From Sediminibacterium magnilacihabitans (lineage in GTDB: Bacteria; Bacteroidota; Bacteroidia; Chitinophagales; Chitinophagaceae), in assembly GCA_002973575.1 (NCBI GenBank), contig PVEQ01000015.1, positions 1 to 64,000 of the forward strand: 64,000 bases of DNA, in the 5' to 3' direction. Below the pieces are notes generated by a model. That model searched no databases. It had not been told where the DNA came from and was given only the letters and a program-made list of their open reading frames with translations. Both the position numbers and the translations under genes were made by a program. Position 1 is the stretch's first letter. The number at the start of each line of letters is the position of its first letter. Below, one piece after another: positions 9,751 to 18,708 of the stretch.

Positions 9751-9800
9751 ATAAAAACCCTCTTGCCCCGGGCTTAAGCCCGGGGCAAGAGGGTTTTTAT
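9751..9800. terminator. Perfect 50-bp palindrome, bidirectional terminator
   Basis: Every base from 9751 to 9800 pairs with its mirror partner around the centre 9775/9776: 25-base arms, A/T at the ends and very GC-rich in the middle (CCCTCTTGCCCCGGGC). Transcribed from either side it gives a long hairpin ending in TTTTTA. It lies just past the stop codon of the minus-strand gene at 9825-10394 and serves as its terminator. Confidence 0.8.
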
Positions 9801-9824
9801 GGTCACTGTCAAAACCATGCGTGT

Positions 9825-10394
9825 TTAGTCTCTTTCGCGACGGTCCCAGCCTCTGCCGTGTTCGCGCTCACGTTCACCGCGGTCTCCCCAACGGCCACCA
9901 CGGTCATCATCGTCGCGGTCTCCCCTGTCCCATTTGCGGTTATCGTGGCCATTGTAGAATTTGTCTTTCCTTTTTCCGCCATAACCATAACGATCGCCAC
10001 CATAAGCCGGGTATCTGTTGTCCACTACCACGGGCCTTCTGTAGGTATTGTAATAATCACTATAACGATCTCGGTAATAATCGCAACGATACCAGGGTCT
10101 GGGTTCATTGATTGCTACTTTATATCCGCCATAAAGATCATAATCACTATACATAGCAGGCAAAGAAGCGCCGATCACCCAGCGTCCATCGCTCAGGTAA
10201 ATGAATGAGCGATGGGGAATATCGTAATAACTATCGATCTCAGGGAGGTAATAATAATCGCCCTCATATTCACCGGGCAAGCCCCAGGCAGGTCTTCCTA
10301 TGTTGAGGTTCACATTCAGTCGAACCTGTGCTTCTGTATAACTGCTCATCAGCACAGCTGCGAGCAACAAGGTGGGTAGAATTAACTTTTTCAT
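9825..10394 (-). CDS. Secreted Arg/Asp/Gly/Tyr-rich protein of unknown function
   Basis: 189 residues. The ATG at 10394 begins a clear signal peptide (MKKLILPTLLL... ending TEAQ), so it is preferred over an upstream in-frame start. The mature N-half is Tyr-rich (repeated DYYY/YYDI/DYY). The C-half from about residue 125 is low-complexity and made almost only of Arg, Asp, Gly and Glu, with many RGD/DRG-like triplets, so it should be disordered and highly charged. I recognise no domain; similar short secreted Arg/Asp-rich proteins are common in Chitinophagaceae. It may bind polyanions or the cell envelope, which is speculation. Confidence 0.8.
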   Translation of the reverse strand: MKKLILPTLLLAAVLMSSYTEAQVRLNVNLNIGRPAWGLPGEYEGDYYYLPEIDSYYDIPHRSFIYLSDGRWVIGASLPAMYSDYDLYGGYKVAINEPRPWYRCDYYRDRYSDYYNTYRRPVVVDNRYPAYGGDRYGYGGKRKDKFYNGHDNRKWDRGDRDDDDRGGRWGDRGEREREHGRGWDRRERD

Positions 10395-10475
10395 GGTAGA
10401 ACGTTTTATACTGTATATAAGCCAAACGCAATGCCAGAAACGACTAAATCTGTTAAACAAATGTAAATCTGCATC

Positions 10476-11489
10476 TTATAAGGGACTGATACCCAGGCCA
10501 GGTTTTCCTGATACACGAACAGTTCCGAAATCATAAGTAAGCCCTTGTGCTACATCTTGTGATAACAGCAAGGGGCCGTCCAGGTCTGCATAATCCAGTT
10601 GCGGCAGAAAATGCGCAATAGCCGATGAACCAATTGTAGATTCGTTCATACTTCCCATCATTACCTGCATGCCCAATGAACGTGCTTTTGTGATCATTCG
10701 CCTGGCAGGCGTGATGCCACTGCATTTGGTGAGCTTGATATTGATCCCGTGAAAATGGCCATGGCATTTTTCCACGTCTGTTTCCGATACGCAACTTTCA
10801 TCTGCAAATAATGGAAGTGATGATCGTTCAAATAAAACTTTCATCCCCTCCCAATTGTCTTTCGCAAGTGGTTGTTCGATGAACTCTACCCCCAGTTCGG
10901 CCAGTTGCGGTATTTTTTCCAATGCTTCTTCGGTTGTCCATCCGGCATTGGCATCGATCCTGAAACGGGCATCGGTATTGACTCGCAATGCTTTTACAAT
11001 GGCGATGTCTTCATCGGTTCCCAGTTTGATCTTGTATACCGGCCAGGGTTTTGCTTTCATTTTGCCCACCATTTGGTCTATCTGGTCAATACCAATGGTA
11101 TAGTCTGTGATAGCAGTGTGTTCCCATTCCGTATCCCACAAGGCATAGAGCGGCCGGCCTTTCATTTTTCCGTACAGGTCCCAGCAGGCTATGTCCAGTG
11201 CACATACAAGGAATGGATTGTTTGGAAAAAGATGGTGCAGGTAATGCCAGTATCTTTCGGGGTCGGTGAGTGCAAATTTCTCCACCAATGTTTTTTTGCT
11301 TTCCAGGTCTGCCATCATTTGTTCCACTGTGATATTGTAATACACAATGGCCGGCGCTTCGCCGATGCCGGTAAAAGGCCCCAATTCCAGTGTTACTACC
11401 AATGCAGGCTGATGGGTTTTGGTACGTCCGTTCGAAATGGAGAACGGGTATTGAAAAGGGAGGTTCTGCTGCCAGTATCGAAGTTTCAA
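10476..11489 (-). CDS. Dipeptide epimerase (enolase superfamily)
   Basis: 337 residues of the muconate-lactonising/enolase superfamily. The KxK catalytic motif is at K153/K155 (YKIKLG), metal ligands are D179 (RIDANAGW), E205 (FIEQPL) and D230 (FADES), and the second catalytic Lys is K252 in NIKLTKCSG. These are the signature residues of L-Ala-D/L-Glu epimerases, which epimerise murein-derived dipeptides during cell-wall recycling; the exact dipeptide preference cannot be read. The start codon is TTG at 11489: the encoded N-terminus aligns with family starts, an in-frame stop lies just upstream and no ATG is available. It follows malQ on the same strand after 15 bases. Confidence 0.85.
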   Translation of the reverse strand: MKLRYWQQNLPFQYPFSISNGRTKTHQPALVVTLELGPFTGIGEAPAIVYYNITVEQMMADLESKKTLVEKFALTDPERYWHYLHHLFPNNPFLVCALDIACWDLYGKMKGRPLYALWDTEWEHTAITDYTIGIDQIDQMVGKMKAKPWPVYKIKLGTDEDIAIVKALRVNTDARFRIDANAGWTTEEALEKIPQLAELGVEFIEQPLAKDNWEGMKVLFERSSLPLFADESCVSETDVEKCHGHFHGINIKLTKCSGITPARRMITKARSLGMQVMMGSMNESTIGSSAIAHFLPQLDYADLDGPLLLSQDVAQGLTYDFGTVRVSGKPGLGISPL

Positions 11490-11504
11490 AGCTGTTAGTT
11501 TAAA

Positions 11505-14300
11505 TTAATCAGACAATCTGCCACTGGCTATTACATAACCATGAAATTCTTCATTGAATGCATTGGCCGCAAGTAATGATTCCAAAGTAAGGTGCATGCG
11601 GTATTGCCAGTAATGGCGGGGATTGGCGGGTACGTTGATGCGTTCTTCACCGGGGTTCTCACGGCGTAATTGCTCGCTTATGCCCAGGATATCCTGCAAT
11701 TGAAAAATGCTCCACATGGCAGGTGAATGTAGGTGCTGCAATACAATGGCTTTGTTGATCCATGGCTCACAATAATAAGGCGCCGTTCCGGGCTCCCCAA
11801 GTTCCTCGTTGTAGAATTGCTGTATCGTTGTTTTGTCTTCTTCCCACCAGCCACGAATGGTGCTCATATCATGCGTAGAGGGCGTTACCACGCTCAGGTA
11901 AGGCGCATCTTTTGGGTTGAAGAATTTTATATGATTAGCCTTAGGCATCCGCTGTATCTCAAGGCTCAGCAGCCCCAATTGGTGCATCACATCGGGTACA
12001 CAAGCCGGTACAAGACCCAGGTCTTCTCCACATACCAGCATATTGGTCACCCGCTTCAAAGCAGGCAGCTTCAGCAACGCTTCTTTCTTCCAGAACTCAT
12101 CCTGCCTGCGGAAAAAATAATCTATGTACAGCTCATGCAGGGCTTGTTTTGTCTGCTCATCGAGGTGGCGATATGAACTGGTATTTTCCATCCCGAAACG
12201 GAAATGAAAATGCATGCCATCAGCCTGCTCCGCTTCGAACAATATCACATTGCTGATCAAATCGAAAAGGCCGGCCTTGACTTTCTGGTGATGCTCATCA
12301 TTTTCCAGCGTTGCGAAATAGGTCTCTACCTGCCGTTGTGTAGCAAAAGCAGGTTTGAGAGAATACGAGCCATCTCCGGCAGATTGCAGGAATTCTTTTT
12401 TAACCAGGTTGTTGTCGTGCCCGAATATTTCCCATAATACCTGGTCTGAAATATACGGCTGGGTAAACCGATGCAGATCGGTGTTAATCTTCCTGCTGTG
12501 AAATTCATTGATGTGTACCGGAATAGCGGGCACAAAATGTCCCATGATGCCTTCTATCGCATGCATAGGTATACTGAATATCCTGAAGAAACCCAATATA
12601 TGATCGATGCGAAAAGCATCGAAATAGTAACTCATCTGTTCGAAACGCTGCTTCCACCAGGCGAAGCCATCTTCACGCATACGTTCCCAGTTGTAAGTGG
12701 GAAATCCCCAGTTCTGTCCCTTCACTGCAAAATCATCGGGTGGTGCACCCGCCTGCGCATCCATGTGATACAATTCAGGGTTCTGCCAGGCATCCACACC
12801 ATGCCTGTATACACCAATGGCGATATCCCCTTTAACAATGATGCCATTCTCATGTGCATAAGCAGTGGCTTCTTTCAGTTGCAGGTGCAGGTTGTACTGG
12901 ATATAATAATGCAACCCAATTTCATCGCGGTGTGAACCGATCAATGTTTGAATAGCTCCTGCATCGTAACGTGTATATTGAGGCCATTGGTTGAAATCAA
13001 CTGTTCCATAGAGGTCGCGCAGGTAACAAAAAGCTGCATATGGTTCGAGCCAATGTTTATTCTGTTCAAAATAATCCTGGTAATCCTTGAGCAGGAAAAA
13101 ATTATTTTTAACTTCTGCATACAGTTCCTGGATGATCGACCACTTGGTCTTGATTACCGATTCATAATCGACTACCGGCAAATGGTTCAGCCGCTCTCTT
13201 TCTTTGGATATTTTTTGTCGTATGGTTTTGTTTTTAGCACCGGCAAGCGCTTCCACATTCAGGTAAATAGGATGCAATGCAAAAGCCGAAATCGCTGCAT
13301 ACGGATAAGAATCTGTCCAGCTATGTGTAGCCGTTGTATCGTTCACCGGCAACAGCTGTATCAGTTTCAAGCCGGTAGTACGTGCCCAGTTGACCAGCAG
13401 TTTCAGGTCGGTAAACTCTCCTACTCCCAGGCTCTGCTCACTGCGCAGGCCGAACACAGGAATAGCAACGCCTGCACCCTTCCAGGTATTATCGGGCAAT
13501 ATGGTGAATCCATCATTCACAGTCACCTGCTTGTTTTTGGCGCCAGGGTCGTTCAATATCCTGTTGTCGCCATCTTCATACAGCAGGAAAATATTTTTCT
13601 CCGTATCGTATACACCATACTTGTAAGCAATCGGGAAAGACGCGTGGCCCAGATCGAGCGATGCTGTAAAGCAATCCTCCCCTTCCTGCCTGTTCATCAA
13701 TACCGGTGCAACAGTATCCCAATTCCCCAATTCAACAGTATTGCCCAGTATGCAGAGGGTTTGGCCGGCTTGCAAGAGCGGACTCTTTACCATCAGCACA
13801 TGCGTTGTTTTTCCAACATGATCGCTTTTTATAGCTGTATGGTTGTGTTTCAGTAAAACCTGCTTGAAGGGCTCTGTATAAAATGCGTTCTCAAAATAAC
13901 CGGCGTAATTCCAGGCATCGTAAAAAATAGTCTCTGCTTTACAGAGTTTGGCAGGATTGAATTTTTTATCGGCGCCCCAGTCAAAACTGATGAGGCCATC
14001 TGCATTTTTCAGTACATAATTATACGTAATCTCCTGGTCGGTGCATTGCGCCTCATTCAATTCGATAACAGCCCGCCAATAATCGCCGTTTTCATATTCC
14101 ATGGACAATGCACCTGCTAAATCGTTATTGCCTAACAACAAATGATTTCCCACGATGAACAGTTCTTGTCCGAATAACGTATGAAATTTCAGTTGGAAGG
14201 TTATTTTCCGAAATACGCCTGGCGCTTTTTTTACCACAGCAGTTGCAGGCACAGCAGGAGCATGATATTGTCTGGCAGAAGGCAAGCGATCCGTTTTCAA
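11505..14300 (-). CDS. malQ: 4-alpha-glucanotransferase with two N-terminal CBM20 domains (DPE2-like)
   Basis: 931 residues. Two starch-binding CBM20 modules (about 29-135 and 145-255) precede a GH77 catalytic domain. Seen are the GH77 nucleophile motif FRIDHILG, the acid/base motif CGEDLG and the third carboxylate in STHDMSTIRGWW. The enzyme transfers 4-alpha-glucan segments and takes part in maltodextrin and glycogen metabolism. The CBM20-CBM20-GH77 order resembles plant DPE2 rather than E. coli MalQ (about 690 residues), suggesting activity on branched or soluble heteroglycans. The start appears to be TTG at 14300, since an in-frame TAA lies two codons upstream and no ATG precedes the first CBM20. 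Confidence 0.92.
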   Translation of the reverse strand: MKTDRLPSARQYHAPAVPATAVVKKAPGVFRKITFQLKFHTLFGQELFIVGNHLLLGNNDLAGALSMEYENGDYWRAVIELNEAQCTDQEITYNYVLKNADGLISFDWGADKKFNPAKLCKAETIFYDAWNYAGYFENAFYTEPFKQVLLKHNHTAIKSDHVGKTTHVLMVKSPLLQAGQTLCILGNTVELGNWDTVAPVLMNRQEGEDCFTASLDLGHASFPIAYKYGVYDTEKNIFLLYEDGDNRILNDPGAKNKQVTVNDGFTILPDNTWKGAGVAIPVFGLRSEQSLGVGEFTDLKLLVNWARTTGLKLIQLLPVNDTTATHSWTDSYPYAAISAFALHPIYLNVEALAGAKNKTIRQKISKERERLNHLPVVDYESVIKTKWSIIQELYAEVKNNFFLLKDYQDYFEQNKHWLEPYAAFCYLRDLYGTVDFNQWPQYTRYDAGAIQTLIGSHRDEIGLHYYIQYNLHLQLKEATAYAHENGIIVKGDIAIGVYRHGVDAWQNPELYHMDAQAGAPPDDFAVKGQNWGFPTYNWERMREDGFAWWKQRFEQMSYYFDAFRIDHILGFFRIFSIPMHAIEGIMGHFVPAIPVHINEFHSRKINTDLHRFTQPYISDQVLWEIFGHDNNLVKKEFLQSAGDGSYSLKPAFATQRQVETYFATLENDEHHQKVKAGLFDLISNVILFEAEQADGMHFHFRFGMENTSSYRHLDEQTKQALHELYIDYFFRRQDEFWKKEALLKLPALKRVTNMLVCGEDLGLVPACVPDVMHQLGLLSLEIQRMPKANHIKFFNPKDAPYLSVVTPSTHDMSTIRGWWEEDKTTIQQFYNEELGEPGTAPYYCEPWINKAIVLQHLHSPAMWSIFQLQDILGISEQLRRENPGEERINVPANPRHYWQYRMHLTLESLLAANAFNEEFHGYVIASGRLSD

Positions 14301-14406
14301 TTCTTACAATATAGGGTTAGGGTGCTAAAGTAGTAAATAATGTGTATTTATAACACAATAAAAAGATCCAGCTTGCAAAATAAGCTTTCGCTCGCATTTA
14401 TCCTGT

Positions 14407-14437
14407 TTTCGTGCTAACAATCCTAGCCCTATCTTTG
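14407..14437 (+). promoter_or_regulatory. Bacteroidota-type promoter for the carboxyltransferase gene
   Basis: TTTC at 14407-14410, a 19-base spacer, then TATCTTTG at 14430-14437. This matches the TTTG-N19-TAnnTTTG consensus except for one base in the upstream box. The ATG follows 22 bases later at 14460. Confidence 0.6.
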
Positions 14438-14459
14438 GCATACTAACAATTGTTCGTAG

Positions 14460-16088
14460 ATGAAGCATGAATTCAACCGCAACGAAGACTGGATGAAGTT
14501 GGCTGTATCGCAGATGCGCAGCCGGTTTGAGCAGGTTTGCCAGGGAGGTGGTAAGAAAGCCCTTGCCCGCCAGGCAGAGCGTAACAAACTCACTGCCCGC
14601 GAAAGGATCACTTACCTGTGTGACAGTGACCAACCTTTTCATGAAATAGGCGCTTTCGCCGGTTATGATATGTATGAGGCTGAAGGCGGGTGCCCGGCCG
14701 GCGGAACCGTTGCCGGCATCGGTTACATCAGTGGCAGGCAATGCGTGGTGGTGGCTAATGACCAGACCGTGAAAGCGGGCGCCTGGTTTCCCATCACCGG
14801 TAAAAAAAACCTGCGCTTGCAGGAAATAGCTATGGAGAACAGGTTGCCCATCATTTACCTGGTGGATAGTGCAGGTGTATTCCTTCCCATGCAGGATGAA
14901 ATATTTCCCGACAAAGAACATTTTGGCAGGATATTCCGCAACAATGCCCGCATGAGCGCTATGGGCATTACACAGATCGCGGCTGTGATGGGCGCATGCG
15001 TGGCAGGTGGCGCTTACCTGCCCATCATGAGTGATGAAACACTGATGGTAGAAGGCAACGGCAGTATTTTTTTAGCAGGGCCATATCTTGTTAAGGCAGC
15101 CATTGGCGAAGAAGTGGATGCAGAAACATTGGGCGGCGCTGAAACACACAATGCCATCAGCGGCATTGCCGATTATAAATTCAGCAATGAACAGGAATGC
15201 CTCGATCACATCAAAAAAATGGTATCTAAATTAGGGCCGCAACCATTGGCCGGGTTTAACAGAACAACTGCCCTGCCACCTAAAAAAGATCCTGCGCATT
15301 TATATGACATCATTCCCGAAGGTAACCTTAAACCTTACGATATGCGCGAGATTATCGCCTGTATTACGGATGACAGTGTATTCGAAGAATTTAAACAGGA
15401 ATATGGACAAACCATTCTCTGTGGATATGCCCGTATCGACGGATGGGCAGTAGGTATTGTGGCTAACCAACGGCTCATAAGCAAAACAAAAAAAGGAGAA
15501 ATGCAATTGGGCGGTGTTATTTACAATGATAGTGCCGATAAAGCAGCCCGTTTCATTCTCAATTGTAACCAGAAAAAAATACCACTTGTTTTTTTACAGG
15601 ATGTGACCGGCTTCATGGTAGGCAGCCGCAGCGAACACAGTGGCATCATCAAAGACGGCGCCAAGCTGGTGAATGCAGTGGCCAATTCTGTGGTGCCCAA
15701 GATCACCATCATAGTAGGCAATAGCTATGGCGCCGGTAATTATGCCATGTGCGGCAAAGCCTATGATCCGCGTTTCATTTATGCATGGCCTTCGGCCAGG
15801 ATCGCGGTGATGGGTGGTGAGCAGGCTGCTAAAACTTTATTACAGATACAGGTAGCGGCCATGAAGCAACAAGGCAAAGAAATATCGTCCGAAGAAGAAC
15901 AGCAATTGTTGCAAACCATCAAAGACCGTTACGAAAGCCAGACCTCTCCTTATTATGCAGCGGCCAGGTTATGGGTAGATGATATCATTGACCCCATTCA
16001 AACACGCGAACTGATCTCTGCCGGTATTCATGCAGCCAATCAAAATGCCGTCATTGACGAATTTAAAACCGGTGTATTTCAGGTCTGA
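14460..16088 (+). CDS. Acyl-CoA carboxylase, carboxyltransferase (beta) subunit
   Basis: 542 residues with the two-lobed crotonase-like carboxyltransferase fold. The N-lobe has LTARERI and the oxyanion-forming motifs around GACVAGGAYLP; the C-lobe has VTGFMVG, GNSYGAGNYAMCG and the AVMGGEQAA segment. This is the methylcrotonoyl-/propionyl-/geranyl-CoA carboxylase beta family. Length and the GGEQAA motif best fit methylcrotonoyl-CoA carboxylase beta (leucine catabolism), but substrate choice cannot be settled by eye. No biotin carboxylase or biotin carrier gene is adjacent, so its partner must be encoded elsewhere. It has its own well-formed promoter. Confidence 0.88.
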   Translation: MKHEFNRNEDWMKLAVSQMRSRFEQVCQGGGKKALARQAERNKLTARERITYLCDSDQPFHEIGAFAGYDMYEAEGGCPAGGTVAGIGYISGRQCVVVANDQTVKAGAWFPITGKKNLRLQEIAMENRLPIIYLVDSAGVFLPMQDEIFPDKEHFGRIFRNNARMSAMGITQIAAVMGACVAGGAYLPIMSDETLMVEGNGSIFLAGPYLVKAAIGEEVDAETLGGAETHNAISGIADYKFSNEQECLDHIKKMVSKLGPQPLAGFNRTTALPPKKDPAHLYDIIPEGNLKPYDMREIIACITDDSVFEEFKQEYGQTILCGYARIDGWAVGIVANQRLISKTKKGEMQLGGVIYNDSADKAARFILNCNQKKIPLVFLQDVTGFMVGSRSEHSGIIKDGAKLVNAVANSVVPKITIIVGNSYGAGNYAMCGKAYDPRFIYAWPSARIAVMGGEQAAKTLLQIQVAAMKQQGKEISSEEEQQLLQTIKDRYESQTSPYYAAARLWVDDIIDPIQTRELISAGIHAANQNAVIDEFKTGVFQV

Positions 16089-16141
16089 GATCACATTGAA
16101 AATATTGCGCTAATTTTAACGCCTCATTCATTATCTATTCC

Positions 16142-16930
16142 ATGTCATTACCCATTTATATTGTCAATGCATTTACACATACGATGTTCGGCGGCAATCC
16201 GGCAGCTGTATGTCCGCTTGAGTCCTGGCTTCCCACCGATACCATGCAACAATTAGCCAATCAAAACAATTTATCTGAGACTGCTTTTTTTGTGCAACGG
16301 AAAGACGGCGCTTATGATATCCGTTGGTTCACTCCTGAATTTGAAATAGACCTTGCCGGGCATCCAACACTGGCTACTGCATTCATCATTTTCACAGAAC
16401 TGGGATACGATCGGCCATCTATCCGCTTTTATTGCAAAAGCGGCGAACTCAACGTTACCCGTAAAGAAGATATATTGGAAATGAATTTCCCTGCACGCAT
16501 GCCCGTTGCTGTAGAAGCGCCGGTTGAATTGCTGAAGGGACTGAGTATCCCTCCTGCCCGTGTACTGAAGTCGCGCGATTATTTTTTGGTGTACAACACA
16601 CAGGAAGAGGTAGAAAAAGTAGTACCCGATTTTTTACACCTAAACCGGGTGCTCAATACAATAGGCATTATTGTTACCGCCAAAGGGCATGAAGCAGATT
16701 TCGTTTCACGATTTTTTGTCCCCAACTCCGTTATCGGAGAAGACCCTGTTACCGGATCAGCCCATGCTACACTCATTCCATTCTGGGCCAATGAACTACA
16801 GCGAACAGATATGAAAGCCATTCAAATGTCTAAAAGGCGGGGGCATCTTTGGTGTGGTTTTCTGGGAGAAAGGGTTACCATTGCCGGACAGGCCATATTG
16901 TACATGAAAGGAACTTATTCGCTGTCATGA
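16142..16930 (+). CDS. PhzF-family isomerase/epimerase
   Basis: 262 residues of the PhzF/diaminopimelate-epimerase fold. The conserved catalytic Glu is present at E46 in the NLSETAFF motif, together with DIRWFTPEFEIDLAGHPTL and the C-half motif GEDPVTGSAH. PhzF itself isomerises a phenazine precursor, but most bacterial members act on unknown substrates, and no phenazine genes are present. The stop overlaps the start of rnhA in an ATGA arrangement, indicating translational coupling. Confidence 0.85.
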   Translation: MSLPIYIVNAFTHTMFGGNPAAVCPLESWLPTDTMQQLANQNNLSETAFFVQRKDGAYDIRWFTPEFEIDLAGHPTLATAFIIFTELGYDRPSIRFYCKSGELNVTRKEDILEMNFPARMPVAVEAPVELLKGLSIPPARVLKSRDYFLVYNTQEEVEKVVPDFLHLNRVLNTIGIIVTAKGHEADFVSRFFVPNSVIGEDPVTGSAHATLIPFWANELQRTDMKAIQMSKRRGHLWCGFLGERVTIAGQAILYMKGTYSLS

Positions 16931-17412
16931 GTGAACAACTACAGGGACACCAGTTACTCATTTATACCGATGGCGCTGCAAGGGGTAATCCCGGGCCTGG
17001 CGGTTATGGTGTGGTACTGCTATGGGGACAACAACGCAAAGAATTATCGGCCGGCTATCGTCTTACCACCAACAATCGTATGGAATTGCTGGCTGTGATC
17101 GTGGCACTGGAATCGCTCACTAAAAAAAATATTCCACTCACCATCTATACCGATAGCCAGTATATAGTGAATGCCGTAGAAAAAAAATGGCTAGACAACT
17201 GGATACGCACCGATTTCAAAGGAGGAAAAAAAAATAAAGACCTCTGGACGCGTTATTATCAACTCACGCGCCATTACAAACCGCGCTTTGTATGGGTGAA
17301 GGGACATGCCGATAATGCCCTGAATAACCGTTGTGATGAGCTCGCTACAGCAGCGGCCGACGGCAAGCATTTATTGATTGATGAAGGATATGAGCGATCA
17401 CTCAACGTCTGA
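16927..17412 (+). CDS. rnhA: Ribonuclease HI
   Basis: 161 residues. The catalytic carboxylates are in the expected motifs: D14 (YTDGAARGNPG), E53 (RMELLAV), D76 (YTDSQYI) and D137 (NRCDELA), with H127 in VKGHADN. It degrades the RNA strand of RNA-DNA hybrids in replication and R-loop removal. The ATG at 16927 is preferred over upstream in-frame codons because it overlaps the phzF stop as ATGA and gives the family-length protein. The basic protrusion segment (WLDNWIRTDFKGGKK) of E. coli-type RNase HI is present. The 3' end overlaps the convergent manA gene by 15 bases. Confidence 0.95.
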   Translation: MSEQLQGHQLLIYTDGAARGNPGPGGYGVVLLWGQQRKELSAGYRLTTNNRMELLAVIVALESLTKKNIPLTIYTDSQYIVNAVEKKWLDNWIRTDFKGGKKNKDLWTRYYQLTRHYKPRFVWVKGHADNALNNRCDELATAAADGKHLLIDEGYERSLNV

Positions 17413-18624
17413 TGATCCGCCAGGCACGAATGCTTTGAAGATGGTACAAGGTCCGGATGCATAAATAGTATATTCCGCCCCCGGCAGCATAGCCACTGCT
17501 TCTCCCCTTTTCAGCACAAGGCTGTTATCGATCAATGCGCCGCCATCTGTTACAATGCATATTTCAAGCGAAGCAGCCCGGCTGGTATAAAAAAGTCCGC
17601 TATTGAGTTCAATTTTGCTGATACCAAAATCAGGCACAGGGCATGGATAAACGGTTTCTCCCGGAAGCACTGTTTTTCCATTCAGAATTTCAGGCACTAC
17701 TTCTTCAAAAATGGTATGCTTCATGAGCTCCGGCACATCAATGTGTTTGGATGTGAGTCCGCCCCTTAACACATTATCGCTATTGGCCATCAACTCTATG
17801 TTTTGTCCCTGCAGGTATGCATGCGGAATACCCGCACCCTGGAATATGGCCTGGCCGGGACTGAGCCGAACAATGTTGAAAAAATAAATCGAAAAAATAC
17901 CTCTGTCAATATCCGCTCCTTCAGGCTGGTAAGCATACCATTCCGCCACCCACCATGCAGGGTGCGACGGGTCGATGGTCCCTTCCTGTTTCAACCGGAT
18001 GGCTCTTTTTACCAATGTAGCCAATAAAGCACTTACTTCGGCTTGTCCCATTTCCATCACCAGCTGGTACAAAGCCTTAACGCCCGCTTTCTTGAAATAA
18101 GGCAGGAACACATTGAATTCGGGCACTTCACTCAACAACTTTTCCAGCGCCGCTTTGGATTTAAATCCATGTAATAGCCAGAACTCGCTCAACGCTACCA
18201 TCACTTCGGGTTTATGGTTGCGGTCTTTATAGTTGCGATGTGGTGCGTTCAATGGTATGCCCTCCGCTTCTTCCGCATCATATCCTTTTTCCGCTTCTTC
18301 CTTGGTAGGGTGCACTTGTATGGAAAGCATCTGCTTCACATCGAGCACTTTGAAGAGATAAGGCAATTCACCAAAAGCCTGGTACACTTTTTCACCCAGC
18401 ATAGTTACCGGGTGATAGCTGATGGCTTCATATAATGATTGATTCCCTTTAGAAGAGATGAGTTCAGAAGGTGCAGAAGGATGTGCGCCCATCCAGTATT
18501 CTGCAAAAGGTTTTTTCTGTTCATTGGAAATACCCAAAAGATCCGGAATAAATTCAGCTCCGCCCCAAGCGTAGTGTTGCACTTTACCTTGCAGTCGTAT
18601 GATTTTATCGCTTTGTTGTTGCAT
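17398..18624 (-). CDS. manA: Class I mannose-6-phosphate isomerase
   Basis: 408 residues of the type I phosphomannose isomerase family (cupin fold, Zn-dependent). Zn-ligand motifs are visible: SIQVHPTKEEA, HKPEVMVAL and GIPHAYLQG. It interconverts mannose-6-phosphate and fructose-6-phosphate, feeding mannose into glycolysis or supplying GDP-mannose precursors, which fits the presence of a polyprenol-phosphate mannosyltransferase at 39.7 kb. Length is as for E. coli ManA (391). It converges on rnhA with a 15-base coding overlap. Confidence 0.92.
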   Translation of the reverse strand: MQQQSDKIIRLQGKVQHYAWGGAEFIPDLLGISNEQKKPFAEYWMGAHPSAPSELISSKGNQSLYEAISYHPVTMLGEKVYQAFGELPYLFKVLDVKQMLSIQVHPTKEEAEKGYDAEEAEGIPLNAPHRNYKDRNHKPEVMVALSEFWLLHGFKSKAALEKLLSEVPEFNVFLPYFKKAGVKALYQLVMEMGQAEVSALLATLVKRAIRLKQEGTIDPSHPAWWVAEWYAYQPEGADIDRGIFSIYFFNIVRLSPGQAIFQGAGIPHAYLQGQNIELMANSDNVLRGGLTSKHIDVPELMKHTIFEEVVPEILNGKTVLPGETVYPCPVPDFGISKIELNSGLFYTSRAASLEICIVTDGGALIDNSLVLKRGEAVAMLPGAEYTIYASGPCTIFKAFVPGGSSDVE

Positions 18625-18708
18625 CGATGAAACCCGTTAAACTTTAAAAAAACTACACATAGCAAATATCATACACAAGAACGAGAATTTAATGAAATCA
18701 AAGTTAAT

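Noticed and set aside
9570..10208. 212-codon plus-strand frame rich in Val/Ile/Thr
   Set aside because: Its repetitive hydrophobic content is the reverse reading of the Arg/Asp/Gly-rich secreted protein, and it runs straight through the palindromic terminator.
12948..13856. 302-codon plus-strand open frame inside malQ
   Set aside because: It lies fully antisense to malQ, whose GH77 and CBM20 motifs are clear. The translation is rich in Cys, Phe and Arg without domain pattern, as expected for a shadow frame.
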